DNA of 64,000 nucleotides, from assembly GCA_029779535.1 (NCBI GenBank), contig JAKPAG010000054.1:1-64000 (forward strand), in the 5' to 3' direction. Source of the DNA: Pseudomonadota bacterium (lineage in GTDB: Bacteria; Pseudomonadota; Alphaproteobacteria; Sphingomonadales; Sphingomonadaceae). Positions 7,660 to 15,941 of this stretch are shown here, in pieces; positions within the stretch are counted from its first letter, which is position 1, and every line of letters starts with the position of its first letter. The position numbers were made by a program, and so were the translations under genes. The notes under the pieces were generated by a model, which did not search any database, had not been told where the DNA came from, and saw only the letters and a list, made by a program, of their open reading frames with translations.

Positions 7660-8870
7660 CAGAACTCGACCGGGCCGGCCAGTTCCTTCACCTGCCACGG
7701 CAGGCCCTGCGTATTGAGCATGTCCATGAACGGATCGGGGTCCATCTGTTCCATGTTGAACACGCCCTCGCCCGTCCAGGTGCCGGTTACCATCATCGCC
7801 GCGCCGATCATTGCGGGCACGCCGGTGGTGTAGCTGATCGCCTGGTTGCCGGTTTCGTGGAACGCGTCCTCGTGGTCGCAGATGTTGTAGATGTAAAAGG
7901 TCTTCTCGCCGCTGCCGTCAAGCGCCTGGCCGGTGGCGATGTCGCCGATGTTGGTCTTGCCCTTGGTGGTCGGGCCCAGCGTTTCGGGCTTGGGCAGCAC
8001 GGCGGCAAGGAATTGCAGGGGCACGATTTCCTTGCCCTGGTAGACCACCGGGTCAATCCGGGTCATGCCCACGTTCTGCAGCACGGTGAGGTGCTGGATA
8101 TAGGCATCGCCGAAGGTCATCCAGAACCGGCCGCGTTCCAGTTCGGGAATGAACCGGGCGAGGCTTTCCAGCTCCTCGTGATACATCAGGTACATGTTCT
8201 TGGGGCCGACGCCTTCGAATTCGAAGTTCTGGCGGATCGTCATCGCCGGGGTTTCGACCCATTCGCCACCTAGCCAGTGGCGCGCCGGGGCGGTCACTTC
8301 GCGGATGTTGATTTCCGGGTTGAAATTGGTGGCGAAGGCCTGGCCATGATCCCCGCCGTTGCAGTCGAGAATGTCGAGGCTGCGGATGGTCTTGAGCTTG
8401 TGCTTCTTGAGCCACATCGCGAACACGCTGGTCACACCCGGGTCAAAGCCACTGCCGAGCAGCGCCATCAGCCCCTTTTCCTTGAAGCGGTCCTGGTAGG
8501 CCCACTGCCAGCTGTATTCGAACTTCGCCTCGTCCTTCGGCTCGTAGTTCGCGGTATCGAGATAGTTAACGCCCGCCGCCAGGCACGCATCCATGATCGG
8601 CAGGTCCTGGTACGGCAGCGCCAGGTTGACCACCAGCTTCGGCCCGATCTGTTCGATCAGCCGGGTCAGCGCGGGCACTTCCTCGGCGTCAATCTCGTAG
8701 GTGTGGACGGTCACGCCGGTGCGTTCCTTGACCGAAGCGGCGATCGCGTCGCACTTCGTCTTCGTGCGGCTGGCAAGGTGAATCTCGGTGAAGATCCCCG
8801 CATTCATCGCCATCTTGTGCACGCAGACCGAGCTGACCCCGCCCGCACCGATCACCAGAACCTTGCTCAC
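7659..8870 (-). CDS. Carboxyspermidine dehydrogenase (saccharopine dehydrogenase family)
   Basis: This is a 403-aa NAD(P)H enzyme that condenses aspartate semialdehyde with putrescine (or diaminopropane) to form carboxyspermidine. The N-terminus has the Rossmann motif VLVIGAGGVSS. The family blocks LPYQDLPIMDACLAAGVNYLDTAN (residues about 85-110), SGFDPGVT and CDHEDAF place it with CASDH rather than lysine-pathway saccharopine reductases. The start is GTG 8870, supported by AGGAGA 7 nt upstream. Longer readings in this frame run through the divergent neighbour and are not real. It is the first gene of the CASDH-CASDC-hydrolase operon, and its promoter is at 8903-8930. Confidence 0.92.
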   Translation of the reverse strand: MSKVLVIGAGGVSSVCVHKMAMNAGIFTEIHLASRTKTKCDAIAASVKERTGVTVHTYEIDAEEVPALTRLIEQIGPKLVVNLALPYQDLPIMDACLAAGVNYLDTANYEPKDEAKFEYSWQWAYQDRFKEKGLMALLGSGFDPGVTSVFAMWLKKHKLKTIRSLDILDCNGGDHGQAFATNFNPEINIREVTAPARHWLGGEWVETPAMTIRQNFEFEGVGPKNMYLMYHEELESLARFIPELERGRFWMTFGDAYIQHLTVLQNVGMTRIDPVVYQGKEIVPLQFLAAVLPKPETLGPTTKGKTNIGDIATGQALDGSGEKTFYIYNICDHEDAFHETGNQAISYTTGVPAMIGAAMMVTGTWTGEGVFNMEQMDPDPFMDMLNTQGLPWQVKELAGPVEF

Positions 8871-8902
8871 AACCGAATCTCCTTTGCGGACGCGATGGCG
8901 CG

Positions 8903-8930
8903 CATATAGGATTGTTTCATGACAGCACAA
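8903..8930 (-). promoter_or_regulatory. Promoter of the carboxyspermidine operon
   Basis: On the minus strand TTGTGC (8930-8925) and TATATG (8908-8903) are 16 bp apart. The -35 box lies inside the first codons of the divergent gene at 8919, so the 48-bp intergenic space must serve both directions. The transcript would start near 8897, leaving a short leader with the AGGAGA ribosome site. Confidence 0.45.
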
Positions 8931-9896
8931 CAAATGCGCAGCCCCAGCCGGGAAGGCGTCGCCCGGGCCGCGGACAAGATAGCACAGCTTTTGCCGCAGA
9001 CACCCCTGCTGGAAGCGGAAATCAATGGCCATACCGTGTGGTGCAAGGCCGACAGCCTGCAACCGATCGGCGCGTTCAAGATTCGCGGCGCCTGGCACCG
9101 GCTGAGCGACCTGTCGCAAGCCGAACGCGCGGCCGGCGTGGTCGGCGTCTCCAGCGGCAACCACGCGCAGGGCGTGGCCTGGGCAGCGCGGCGACTGGGC
9201 ATCCGCGCGACCATCGTCATGCCGGTCGATGCGCCGCAGGTGAAACTGGCCGCCACCCGCGCGCTGGGTGCCGAAGTGGTGCTGTACGACCGCCCCGGCG
9301 GGGAAGACCGCGATGCGGTGGCGAGCCGCCTGTGCGCAGAACGCGGCGCGACGCTGGTCCACGCCTATGCCGATCCCTGGGTAATCGAGGGCCAGGGCAG
9401 CGCCGGGCTGGAAATAGTGGCGCAAATGCAGGCGCGCGGGCTGGACGGGCCGACGCGGATCGTCACTCCGTGCGGCGGCGGCGGGCTGACTGCCGGGCTG
9501 GCCTTGGCCTGCCCCGATGCGGAAGTGATCCCGGTGGAACCCGAAGGGTGGGACGATGTCTGCCGCAGCCTGGCCAGCGGCGAAATCCAGCGTGTCGCCG
9601 CCGATGCCCCGCCGACGGCCTGCGACGCCCTGCAAACCCCCGCCACCTGGCCGATAAACTTTGCCGTGCTGCAACAGCGCTGCAAATTTGGCCTGGTGGT
9701 CAGTGCGGCCGAAGTGCGCGCGGCGCAGCGTTGGGCCTTCAGTGTGCTGCACCTGGTGCTGGAACCGGGCGGCGCGGCGGCGCTAGCGGCGGTGCTGGCG
9801 GGCAAGGCCCCGGTCGATGGGCGCACCACGATCATGCTGACCGGCAGCAACACCGATCCCGCCAGCTTTGCCAAGGTGCTGCAAGACGACGATTAG
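8919..9896 (+). CDS. Threonine/serine dehydratase-like PLP enzyme (fold type II)
   Basis: This 325-aa cytosolic enzyme belongs to the tryptophan-synthase-beta fold. The Schiff-base lysine is in GAFKIRGA (Lys54), the substrate carboxylate loop is SSGNHAQG (78-85), and the phosphate clamp is CGGGGL (about 185-190). The C-terminal LTGSNTDP replaces the usual SGGN. The length fits catabolic threonine dehydratase or serine racemase without the regulatory ACT domain of biosynthetic IlvA. It is transcribed divergently from the carboxyspermidine operon. Likely reactions are threonine to 2-oxobutyrate or serine deamination. Hydroxyaspartate or diaminopropionate lyase activity cannot be excluded. Confidence 0.82.
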   Translation: MTAQQMRSPSREGVARAADKIAQLLPQTPLLEAEINGHTVWCKADSLQPIGAFKIRGAWHRLSDLSQAERAAGVVGVSSGNHAQGVAWAARRLGIRATIVMPVDAPQVKLAATRALGAEVVLYDRPGGEDRDAVASRLCAERGATLVHAYADPWVIEGQGSAGLEIVAQMQARGLDGPTRIVTPCGGGGLTAGLALACPDAEVIPVEPEGWDDVCRSLASGEIQRVAADAPPTACDALQTPATWPINFAVLQQRCKFGLVVSAAEVRAAQRWAFSVLHLVLEPGGAAALAAVLAGKAPVDGRTTIMLTGSNTDPASFAKVLQDDD

Positions 9897-9902
9897 TTGC
9901 GT

Positions 9903-9918
9903 TTGACAATCGTTGTCA
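9903..9918 (+). promoter_or_regulatory. Palindromic operator overlapping a -35 box, upstream of the MAPEG pair
   Basis: The sequence TTGACAATCGTTGTCA contains perfect 6-bp arms TGACAA and TTGTCA around TCG. The first six bases (9903-9908) are a consensus -35 TTGACA. No good -10 box is seen at 17 bp (CACCCT at 9926-9931). The site is 52 bp ahead of the first MAPEG start, a typical place for a TetR- or GntR-like repressor. Confidence 0.4.
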
Positions 9919-9970
9919 CAAGGCACACCCTCGCCGCACTCGGATCGCAAAAAACGGGGGGAGAACAATC

Positions 9971-10417
9971 ATGCAGGCGCAGATGCTCGCGCCCGCCGCC
10001 GCGCTGGTGCTGTGGTCGCTCATCATGCTGGTCTGGACAGCCGCGACCCGGTTTCCGGCGATGGCCAGGCTGGGCGTCAACGTGAAGAGCGCGCCGCCCG
10101 GCGGGCGCGGCCAAAACCTTGACGGGGTCCTGCCCGACCAGGTGCAGTGGAAAAGCCACAACTATGCCCACCTGATGGAACAGCCGACCATCTTTTATCC
10201 GGTGGTGGTGATCCTGGCCCTGATGGGCCCCAATCCGGGCGACGTGGCAATTGCCTGGGGCTATGTTGCACTGCGGGTGCTCCATTCGCTGTGGCAGGCC
10301 ACGGTGAACACGATCCCCGTCCGCTTTACCCTGTTTATCCTGTCCACGGTGTGCCTGGTCCTGCTGGCCATCCACGCCTTTGAACTGACCGCGCTGGCCA
10401 AGGGAGTTGCCGCATGA
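9971..10417 (+). CDS. MAPEG family membrane protein (first of a pair)
   Basis: This 148-aa integral membrane protein has about four hydrophobic helices (residues 5-27, 70-90, 92-112 and 118-140). It carries the MAPEG-type N-terminal segment with Asn/Arg-containing loops, including QWKSHNYAHLMEQPTIFYP. MAPEG proteins include membrane glutathione transferases and eicosanoid enzymes; bacterial members are mostly of unknown function. The ATG at 9971 has GGGGGGAGAA just upstream. Its stop overlaps the next gene's start (ATGA), and that gene is a homologue, so the two probably form a hetero-oligomer or arose by duplication. Confidence 0.85.
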   Translation: MQAQMLAPAAALVLWSLIMLVWTAATRFPAMARLGVNVKSAPPGGRGQNLDGVLPDQVQWKSHNYAHLMEQPTIFYPVVVILALMGPNPGDVAIAWGYVALRVLHSLWQATVNTIPVRFTLFILSTVCLVLLAIHAFELTALAKGVAA

Positions 10418-10848
10418 TCGGAATGGAAGTGCTCAAACCGCTCGCCGTACTGGCGAGCTGGACCATGGTGATGTGGCTTTGGATGTATGCCACCCGCATC
10501 CCGGCAATGAACGCCGCCAAGATCGATAGCAAGACGCTGGTCGGCGGCACCGGCAAGGATCTTGACGCCGTGCTGCCGGGCAAGGTCCAGTGGATTGCCC
10601 ACAATTACAACCACCTGCACGAAGCGCCGACCGTGTTCTATGCGGTGGTCCTGGCGCTGGCGCTGGTCGGCCAGGGCGACGGGCTGAACGCGCAGTTGGC
10701 CTGGGCCTATGTCGGCCTGCGCATTGCCCATTCGCTGGTCCAGGCGATCTCGAACCGGGTGTTGGTGCGCTTCCTGCTGTTCGCGCTGTCCAGCCTGTGC
10801 CTGATCGCACTGACGCTGCACCTGCTGATCGCGGTGTTCCACAATTGA
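10414..10848 (+). CDS. MAPEG family membrane protein (second of a pair)
   Basis: A 144-aa protein with four hydrophobic segments, clearly paralogous to its upstream neighbour. Both share the patterns VQWIAHNYNHLHEAPTVFY versus VQWKSHNYAHLMEQPTIFY and LRIAHSLVQA versus LRVLHSLWQA. It is translated from an ATG overlapping the previous stop by four bases, implying coupled expression. A glutathione-dependent or lipid-peroxide activity is possible from family knowledge but not shown by the sequence. The gene ends 69 bp before the convergent TonB receptor, with a hairpin between. Confidence 0.85.
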   Translation: MIGMEVLKPLAVLASWTMVMWLWMYATRIPAMNAAKIDSKTLVGGTGKDLDAVLPGKVQWIAHNYNHLHEAPTVFYAVVLALALVGQGDGLNAQLAWAYVGLRIAHSLVQAISNRVLVRFLLFALSSLCLIALTLHLLIAVFHN

Positions 10849-10855
10849 ACGTGCA

Positions 10856-10878
10856 GGCGGCCGGACCATCCGGCCGCC
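10856..10878. terminator. Hairpin between convergent genes (possible bidirectional terminator)
   Basis: GGCGGCCGGA and TCCGGCCGCC form a perfect 10-bp stem around the loop CCA. It lies between the stops of the second MAPEG gene and the TonB receptor. There is no T-run on either side, so intrinsic termination is uncertain. Confidence 0.45.
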
Positions 10879-10917
10879 GCCACATGGCGCGATCGGGTAC
10901 GCCCGATCCCGCCGATT

Positions 10918-13410
10918 TCAGAACATCTTGCGGAATTCCACCTCGATCACCCGGCCGCGCGGATCCATGTAATCCGCCTGGTAGGAGATCGGCACCGCGC
11001 CCGCGGCATCGGTGACCTTCTGGCGCGAATCGAACAGGTTTTCCGCCCGCAGCGACAGGCGCGTGCCCTTCCAGAAGGGCTTGTCCTTGAACTGCTGCGC
11101 CATGTCGACGAACAGGTTGACGTTCAGCTTGGTCACGCTGCCAAAGCGCAGGTCGCTGGTCCCCGGCGCGCCGCTGGCCTTGACCCGCGTCGGCGCGGTC
11201 CAGCTGCCGTTGGCGAACATGCCGAAACCGCGATAGAACCACCCGCCGTTCATTTCGAGCGAATTGCGCGGCGTGCCGCCCGCGCTCAGCGCATCGCCGC
11301 CCAGCAGGTCAAGCGCCGGGCCGCCCGGCACAACCAGCACTTCGTTGCTGAACTGGACAGTGTGATAAAGCCCGAGATTCCAGCGCCCCTGGCCGCCGCC
11401 GCCCATCATCATGCCCATCATGCTGCCACGCAGGCCGCCGCCACCGGGGCCGCGCATTCCGCCCGCAGGCGGGGGGCCGCCAGCCGGACGCTGGCCGCCT
11501 CCGGCCATACCCATCATGCCGCCGCCGGGCGCAGCCTTGCCCAGCGCGCCGGACAGGTTGAAGCCCCAGCGCAGGCGCGAACTGGTCTGCTCGGCCAAGG
11601 TGACCGGTCGCTGGTCCACCGTCACGATCCGTCCGCTGGCATCGCGGATCACCCGCCCCGGATAGGCCGCCTCGATCGCCGGGGTCAGCAACGGCAGGCT
11701 CGCCGTCACATCGTTCGAACGGTTGCGGAAGTATTCGACCACCAGGTTCGAATTGGCCAGTACCGGCAGCTGCCAGTTGGCCCCCAGCTTGAGATCGCGC
11801 TGGCGTTCCTTTTTCAGCAGCGGGTTGCCTCCGCCAATCACCGTCGCCAGCACGGTTTCGCCGCGCGTGAAATCATAGATCGGGACGTTGAAGGTCTGGG
11901 TCAGCGGGTTGCCCAGCTGGCTGATCGCCGGCGCCGCCTCGTTGGCGATATAACTCGCTTGCAGGCCCAGCTTGCCGGTGGGCGACCAGGTCAGCCCGGT
12001 GCTCCAGCTGTTGACCTGGCCAAAGTCGGACACGTGGGTCCGGTCAGCGCTGAGGTTCAGCGCCACGTCGCCCACACCGGACAGGAAATGCTCGCGCCGG
12101 CTGGTCAGCGGGATCGCGACATTGACGCCCCCGATTACCCGGTTGCGGGTCAGCGAGACAGGGCCGGTGGCGGTGCGCGAATCCTCGCTGTCGTAGCCCA
12201 GCCAGGTATAGCCGGCCTTGAGCGTGGTGGTCACCTCGCCTGCCGGCAGGCGCAGTGGCCGGCCGACCAGGGTGACCAGGCTGTCCACCCGGTCGGAATT
12301 GGTCCGGGCCACGTCGCGCCCCGCATTCGGCACGCCGGGCAGCGTGCCGGTAAGCGACAGCGTACCCGCCGCCGCCGCCGCGACCAGCGCAGTGGTATCG
12401 GCCCGGCGGTCGATCCAGGTGGTGCCTTCCGCGTGGGTTGCATCGACCGTCGCACTCAGCTGCCAGCGGCCCAGGAACGCGTTGATCCCAGCCCCGCCCT
12501 GCACCGTGCGCGTGCGGCTGCGGCGTTCCAGCGGATCGCCCAGGGTGCGCAGCGCGGTCGCCCCGCCCGGCGCGGTCAGTTGCACCACATCAAGGCCCGA
12601 CAGGCTGAGGCTGTCGTCCTGGCTGAGATTGGCATTGGCGCTGATCTGGCCGCCGGTCCCGCCCTTGCCCAGCCCCTTGGCCCAGCTGAGGTTGAGCCCC
12701 AAGTTGCGCGAATCCGCGATCAGCGTGCGGTTAGCTGCCGGATCGGGATCGCTCGCTACACTGCGGACCACCGACTGGATGACCGGCCGCTCGTCCTCGG
12801 TCAGCGGGCTGGTATCTTCGGCGGTGAAGGTCAGCGAAAAGCGTTGCGGCCCTTTCAGCTTGAGCGCGGTCGCCTCGAACTGCCCGGTGCCCCAGCCGCC
12901 CCGCGTCGGCACGGCATATTCCGCCTCGACCCGCTTGCTGGTGTAATTGTCCTTGAGGATGAAGTTCACCACCCGCGCATCAGGCGCAAAGCCATAGCGC
13001 AGGCCGACTTCCTCCGGCAGCACTTCGACCTTCTTGATCGCTTCGGGCGGGTAATTGCGCATTTCGCGGAAGCTGGTGATCCGCTGGCCGTTGACCAGGA
13101 TCGCCGGCGGACCATCGCCGCGCCCGCGGCCCGAACCCGTCTGCGGCGCGATCCGGGTCAGGACATCGGTGATCGACGAGGCGCCCAGCGCGGCCACTTC
13201 CTTTTCATCGAACGTCGCGATCGGCGGCTGCGGCGCATCGACCTGACCGCGCACCCGCTCGGCCACGACCAGGATTTCGGTGCCGCTGTCCTGAGCGTCC
13301 TCATCAGCCGCGACGGGCGCGGGATCGGCGGGCGCTTCCTGCGCCTGGGCAGGTGCGGCAGCCAGGACGGCAGCCAAGGCGATCAGGGAAAGGTTGGCAT
13401 TCACGGGCAT
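10918..13410 (-). CDS. TonB-dependent outer-membrane receptor with Met/Gly-rich insertion
   Basis: This is an 830-aa receptor. ATG 13410 opens a clear signal peptide (MPVNANLSLIALAAVLAAAP..AQAQ), so I rejected the longer frame from 13554. A TonB box-like EILVVAE is followed by the plug (about 55-165: ILVNGQRI, then VVNFILKDNY) and the barrel ending in VEFRKMF. It is a paralogue of the receptor at 1221-3788. Unlike that one it has an insertion about 55 residues long near residues 620-675, made largely of Gly, Met, Pro and Arg (pieces such as GGGMMGMAGGG and GSMMGMMMGGGG). The Met clusters could bind soft metals such as copper, but they may simply be a flexible loop. The ligand is unknown. Confidence 0.86.
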   Translation of the reverse strand: MPVNANLSLIALAAVLAAAPAQAQEAPADPAPVAADEDAQDSGTEILVVAERVRGQVDAPQPPIATFDEKEVAALGASSITDVLTRIAPQTGSGRGRGDGPPAILVNGQRITSFREMRNYPPEAIKKVEVLPEEVGLRYGFAPDARVVNFILKDNYTSKRVEAEYAVPTRGGWGTGQFEATALKLKGPQRFSLTFTAEDTSPLTEDERPVIQSVVRSVASDPDPAANRTLIADSRNLGLNLSWAKGLGKGGTGGQISANANLSQDDSLSLSGLDVVQLTAPGGATALRTLGDPLERRSRTRTVQGGAGINAFLGRWQLSATVDATHAEGTTWIDRRADTTALVAAAAAGTLSLTGTLPGVPNAGRDVARTNSDRVDSLVTLVGRPLRLPAGEVTTTLKAGYTWLGYDSEDSRTATGPVSLTRNRVIGGVNVAIPLTSRREHFLSGVGDVALNLSADRTHVSDFGQVNSWSTGLTWSPTGKLGLQASYIANEAAPAISQLGNPLTQTFNVPIYDFTRGETVLATVIGGGNPLLKKERQRDLKLGANWQLPVLANSNLVVEYFRNRSNDVTASLPLLTPAIEAAYPGRVIRDASGRIVTVDQRPVTLAEQTSSRLRWGFNLSGALGKAAPGGGMMGMAGGGQRPAGGPPPAGGMRGPGGGGLRGSMMGMMMGGGGQGRWNLGLYHTVQFSNEVLVVPGGPALDLLGGDALSAGGTPRNSLEMNGGWFYRGFGMFANGSWTAPTRVKASGAPGTSDLRFGSVTKLNVNLFVDMAQQFKDKPFWKGTRLSLRAENLFDSRQKVTDAAGAVPISYQADYMDPRGRVIEVEFRKMF

Positions 13411-13637
13411 TTCGTTCCACTTATGGCTTGAAATCAGGGGTTTTGGCCGCCCTCCCGTTCCCAAGGCGCTCGTTGGCCGAACTGTTCGTGAATGGCAAGA
13501 CAACACGGCGTAACAATTTGTCGCGCGCCCGCAATACAATGCCAAATGCGGCAAATGCGCCTAAGGCTTCCCTTTTCGCGCCTGCGGGGCTATGGGGCGC
13601 CGCAATGAAGCTGAACTCTTACGGATATTGAGCGCGG

Positions 13638-13886
13638 ATGGCGAAGGAAGAACTGCTAGAAATGCGTGGCACGGTGGTGGAACTGCTGCCGAACGCCATG
13701 TTCCGCGTCCGCCTGGAAAACGACCACGAAATCCTTGGCCATACCGCCGGCAAGATGCGCAAGAACCGCATCCGCGTGCTGGTTGGCGATGAAGTCCTGG
13801 TGGAACTGACCCCCTATGACCTGACCAAGGGGCGCATCACCTATCGCTTCATGCCCGGCCGTGGCGGCCCCGGCCAGTTCGGCTAA
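13638..13886 (+). CDS. infA: Translation initiation factor IF-1
   Basis: IF-1 binds the ribosomal A site during initiation. The 82-aa protein is an S1/OB-fold with the expected [22 protein letters not shown] opening (split here as [11 protein letters not shown] and [10 protein letters not shown]), the [13 protein letters not shown] core and [12 protein letters not shown]. The alphaproteobacterial C-terminal tail ([11 protein letters not shown]) makes it longer than the ~72 aa of E. coli. It leads a compact operon with maf (9 bp gap), an RNase E/G-like gene and yacG. The 227 bp upstream, shared with the divergent receptor gene, hold no further gene I can support. Confidence 0.97.
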   Translation: MAKEELLEMRGTVVELLPNAMFRVRLENDHEILGHTAGKMRKNRIRVLVGDEVLVELTPYDLTKGRITYRFMPGRGGPGQFG

Positions 13887-13895
13887 GCCCGGCGC

Positions 13896-14471
13896 GTGAC
13901 CGCGCCTGCCCTGATCCTTGCCTCGGCCAGCCCTCGCCGGCGTGAACTGATCGCGCGGCTGGGGATTGAGCCTGCGGGGATTTCCGCCGCCGACATCGAC
14001 GAAACTCCGCGCATGCACGAGGATCCGCGCGCCTATGCCCGCCGCATGGCGCGGGAAAAGGCGCTGGCGGTAACCGCCGACGATGCCTTTGTCCTGGCCG
14101 GCGATACGGTGGTTGCCTGCGGCCGCCGCATCCTGCCCAAGGCCGAGGATGAGGCGACCGCGCGGCGCTGCCTTGAGCTGCTGTCGGGCCGGCGCCACCG
14201 GGTGCTGTCGGCCGTTGCGCTGAAGGCGCCCGATGGCACGCTGCGCGAACGCCTGTCGGAAACCATCGTGCGCTTCAAGCAGCTCTCGGCCGAGGAAGTG
14301 GCCGCCTACCTTGCTGGCGGCGAATGGCATGGGAAAGCAGGTGGTTACGCGATCCAGGGTAGCGCCGAAGGGCTGATCGCCTGGATCGGCGGCAGCCATT
14401 CGGGCGTGGTCGGCCTGCCCCTGTTCGAAACGCGCGGCCTGCTCAAGGCGGCGGGGTTCCCCCTTGGCTGA
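13896..14471 (+). CDS. maf: Maf-family nucleotide pyrophosphatase
   Basis: This 191-aa enzyme hydrolyses non-canonical or canonical nucleoside triphosphates (dTTP/UTP or m7GTP subfamilies) to monophosphates. It shows the Maf signature [14 protein letters not shown] at the N-terminus, the E-x-K region (MAREKALAV), the catalytic AGDTVV and the KAGGYAIQG loop. The start is GTG 13896, 9 bp after infA. The last 8 bases overlap the start of the next gene. The conserved infA-maf order supports the call. Which substrate subfamily it belongs to was not determined. Confidence 0.93.
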   Translation: MTAPALILASASPRRRELIARLGIEPAGISAADIDETPRMHEDPRAYARRMAREKALAVTADDAFVLAGDTVVACGRRILPKAEDEATARRCLELLSGRRHRVLSAVALKAPDGTLRERLSETIVRFKQLSAEEVAAYLAGGEWHGKAGGYAIQGSAEGLIAWIGGSHSGVVGLPLFETRGLLKAAGFPLG

Positions 14472-15423
14472 GTGGCTGGTCGAACGCGGCATCGGTGAAG
14501 ACCGCGCGCTGCTGATCGACCATGGTGAAGTGCTTGCCGCGCGGCTGCGCTGGCCCGGCGGGCTGGAGGCCGGCCTGGTCGACACCGCGGTGCTGATCGC
14601 GCGCACCAAAGGGTCTAGACGCGGCACCGCGCGCTTTAGCAGCGGCGAGGAGGCCCTGGTCGACAGCCTCCCGCCTGCCGCCAGTCAGGGCGCCTCGCTG
14701 CGCCTCAGGATAGCCCGTGCGGCCATGTCCGAACACGGCCGCTTCAAGCTCGCCCAGGCCCGCCCGAGCGACGAGCCGCTCTGCCCTGCCCCTACCCTGG
14801 CCGAGCAGACCGGCGGGCGCGAGGTCCATGCCTTTCCCCCCGCACTGTGGGACGAGGTGTTCGCCCAGGCCTGGTCCGGGCAGTTCGATTTTGCCGGCGG
14901 GGCGCTGACCGTCAGCGCGACCCCGGCGATGACCCTGATCGACATCGACGGCGCCCTGCCCCCGCGCGAGCTGGCGTTGGCGGCGGTTCCCGCCGTGGCC
15001 CGGGCGATTGGCCAGCTGGACCTGGCTGGTTCGGTCGGGATCGACTTTCCCACCCTGTCCGACAAGGCGGATCGCCGCGCGGTCGACGAGGCGCTGGGCG
15101 CGGCACTGGCGCGCTGGCCGCATGAGCGCACGGCGATGAACGGATTCGGCTTCGTCCAGCTGGTCGCCCGGCTCGAGCGGCCTTCGCTGCTGGCGCTGCT
15201 GGCGCGCGACAAAGCCGGCGCGGCGGCCCGGCTGCTGCTGCGCCGCGCCGAAGCGGTCCATGAACCCGGCGTGCTGCTGCTGAGCGCACATCCGGCCGTG
15301 CGCCGGGCCGTGCGGCCCGAGTGGGAGGCCGAGCTGCTCCGCCGCACGGGCAGGCAACTGCGCTGGGCCGAGCAGGATGGCCTTGCACTGGACGCCGCCT
15401 TCGCGCAGGCGGTGGCCGCATGA
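14464..15423 (+). CDS. Short ribonuclease E/G-family protein
   Basis: This 319-aa protein keeps the RNase E/G catalytic core: TLIDIDG with the metal-binding Asp near residue 160, and GIDFPTL near 190. It is much shorter than RNase G (~490 aa). The N-terminal part is too short for a full S1 domain, and no CPxCxG zinc link is seen after the DNase-I-like core. The start is TTG 14464, overlapping maf by 8 bases. The stop overlaps yacG (ATGA). Short forms in this operon position are a familiar sphingomonad arrangement. Whether it cleaves RNA is uncertain because the substrate-binding S1 domain is missing. Confidence 0.8.
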   Translation: MAEWLVERGIGEDRALLIDHGEVLAARLRWPGGLEAGLVDTAVLIARTKGSRRGTARFSSGEEALVDSLPPAASQGASLRLRIARAAMSEHGRFKLAQARPSDEPLCPAPTLAEQTGGREVHAFPPALWDEVFAQAWSGQFDFAGGALTVSATPAMTLIDIDGALPPRELALAAVPAVARAIGQLDLAGSVGIDFPTLSDKADRRAVDEALGAALARWPHERTAMNGFGFVQLVARLERPSLLALLARDKAGAAARLLLRRAEAVHEPGVLLLSAHPAVRRAVRPEWEAELLRRTGRQLRWAEQDGLALDAAFAQAVAA

Positions 15424-15587
15424 GCATCGCCCCCACCCGCAAGTGCCCAATCTGCGGCAAGCCCCGCACCGCCGAGCACAGCCCGTTCTGCTCGACCCGC
15501 TGCCGCGACCGCGACCTGGTGCGCTGGCTGGACGATGGCTACGCCCTGCCCGGCCCGCCGGCCGAGCGCGAGGACGAAACCTTCTGA
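15420..15587 (+). CDS. yacG: DNA gyrase inhibitor YacG, zinc-binding
   Basis: This 55-aa protein has a four-cysteine zinc site: CPIC near residue 9 and C-x3-C (CSTRC) near residue 28. The following [17 protein letters not shown] is the family's conserved middle. In E. coli YacG binds and inhibits gyrase. The ATG overlaps the stop of the preceding RNase gene, so this is the last gene of the infA operon. The 237 bp between it and tRNA-Phe hold no gene I can support. Confidence 0.93.
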   Translation: MSIAPTRKCPICGKPRTAEHSPFCSTRCRDRDLVRWLDDGYALPGPPAEREDETF

Positions 15588-15824
15588 CAAGGCCCTGTTG
15601 ATCCAGACTCTATCTGCGCGCAGCGCCGTGCAATCTGGTGCCAATCCACTATCCCGCATGAGCCGCCCGGCCCTGCCGCGGACGAGCGCGCGACCCGGTG
15701 TCTGGCGGCCTGATCGCCGCCTTGCCAAACAAAGCTGCCAAAGGGGGTTGCCAAGCGCGACGCACTTCGCCATAGGCGCGCTTCCAATCGCTCGCCGGTT
15801 CGCACAACGGATCGTCGCCGCAGC

Positions 15825-15900
15825 GCCCGGGTAGCTCAGTTGGTAGAGCACATGACTGAAAATCATGGTGTCGGTGGTTCGATTCCGCCCCCGGGCACCA
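15825..15900 (+). tRNA. tRNA-Phe (anticodon GAA)
   Basis: The 76-nt gene folds as a cloverleaf: acceptor stem GCCCGGG with CCCGGGC, D-arm GCTC..GAGC, anticodon stem CATGA/TCATG with loop CTGAAAA (GAA at positions 34-36), and a TTCGATT T-loop. The CCA end is encoded. Confidence 0.97.
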
Positions 15901-15941
15901 CTGCCCTTGCCGCTGGCGGGCGTGGTGTCTAACAGATCCCA

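Noticed and set aside
13539..13631. A 30-codon frame ending 6 bp before infA (a possible leader peptide)
   Set aside because: No ribosome site, no repeat of a regulatory amino acid and no terminator-antiterminator pair; more likely untranslated leader.
15588..15824. A plus-strand frame between yacG and tRNA-Phe
   Set aside because: It runs into the tRNA gene and has no ribosome site or recognisable protein feature.
15825..15941. tRNA-Phe as an integration site
   Set aside because: No direct repeat of the tRNA 3' end and no integrase gene nearby; flanking genes are ordinary.
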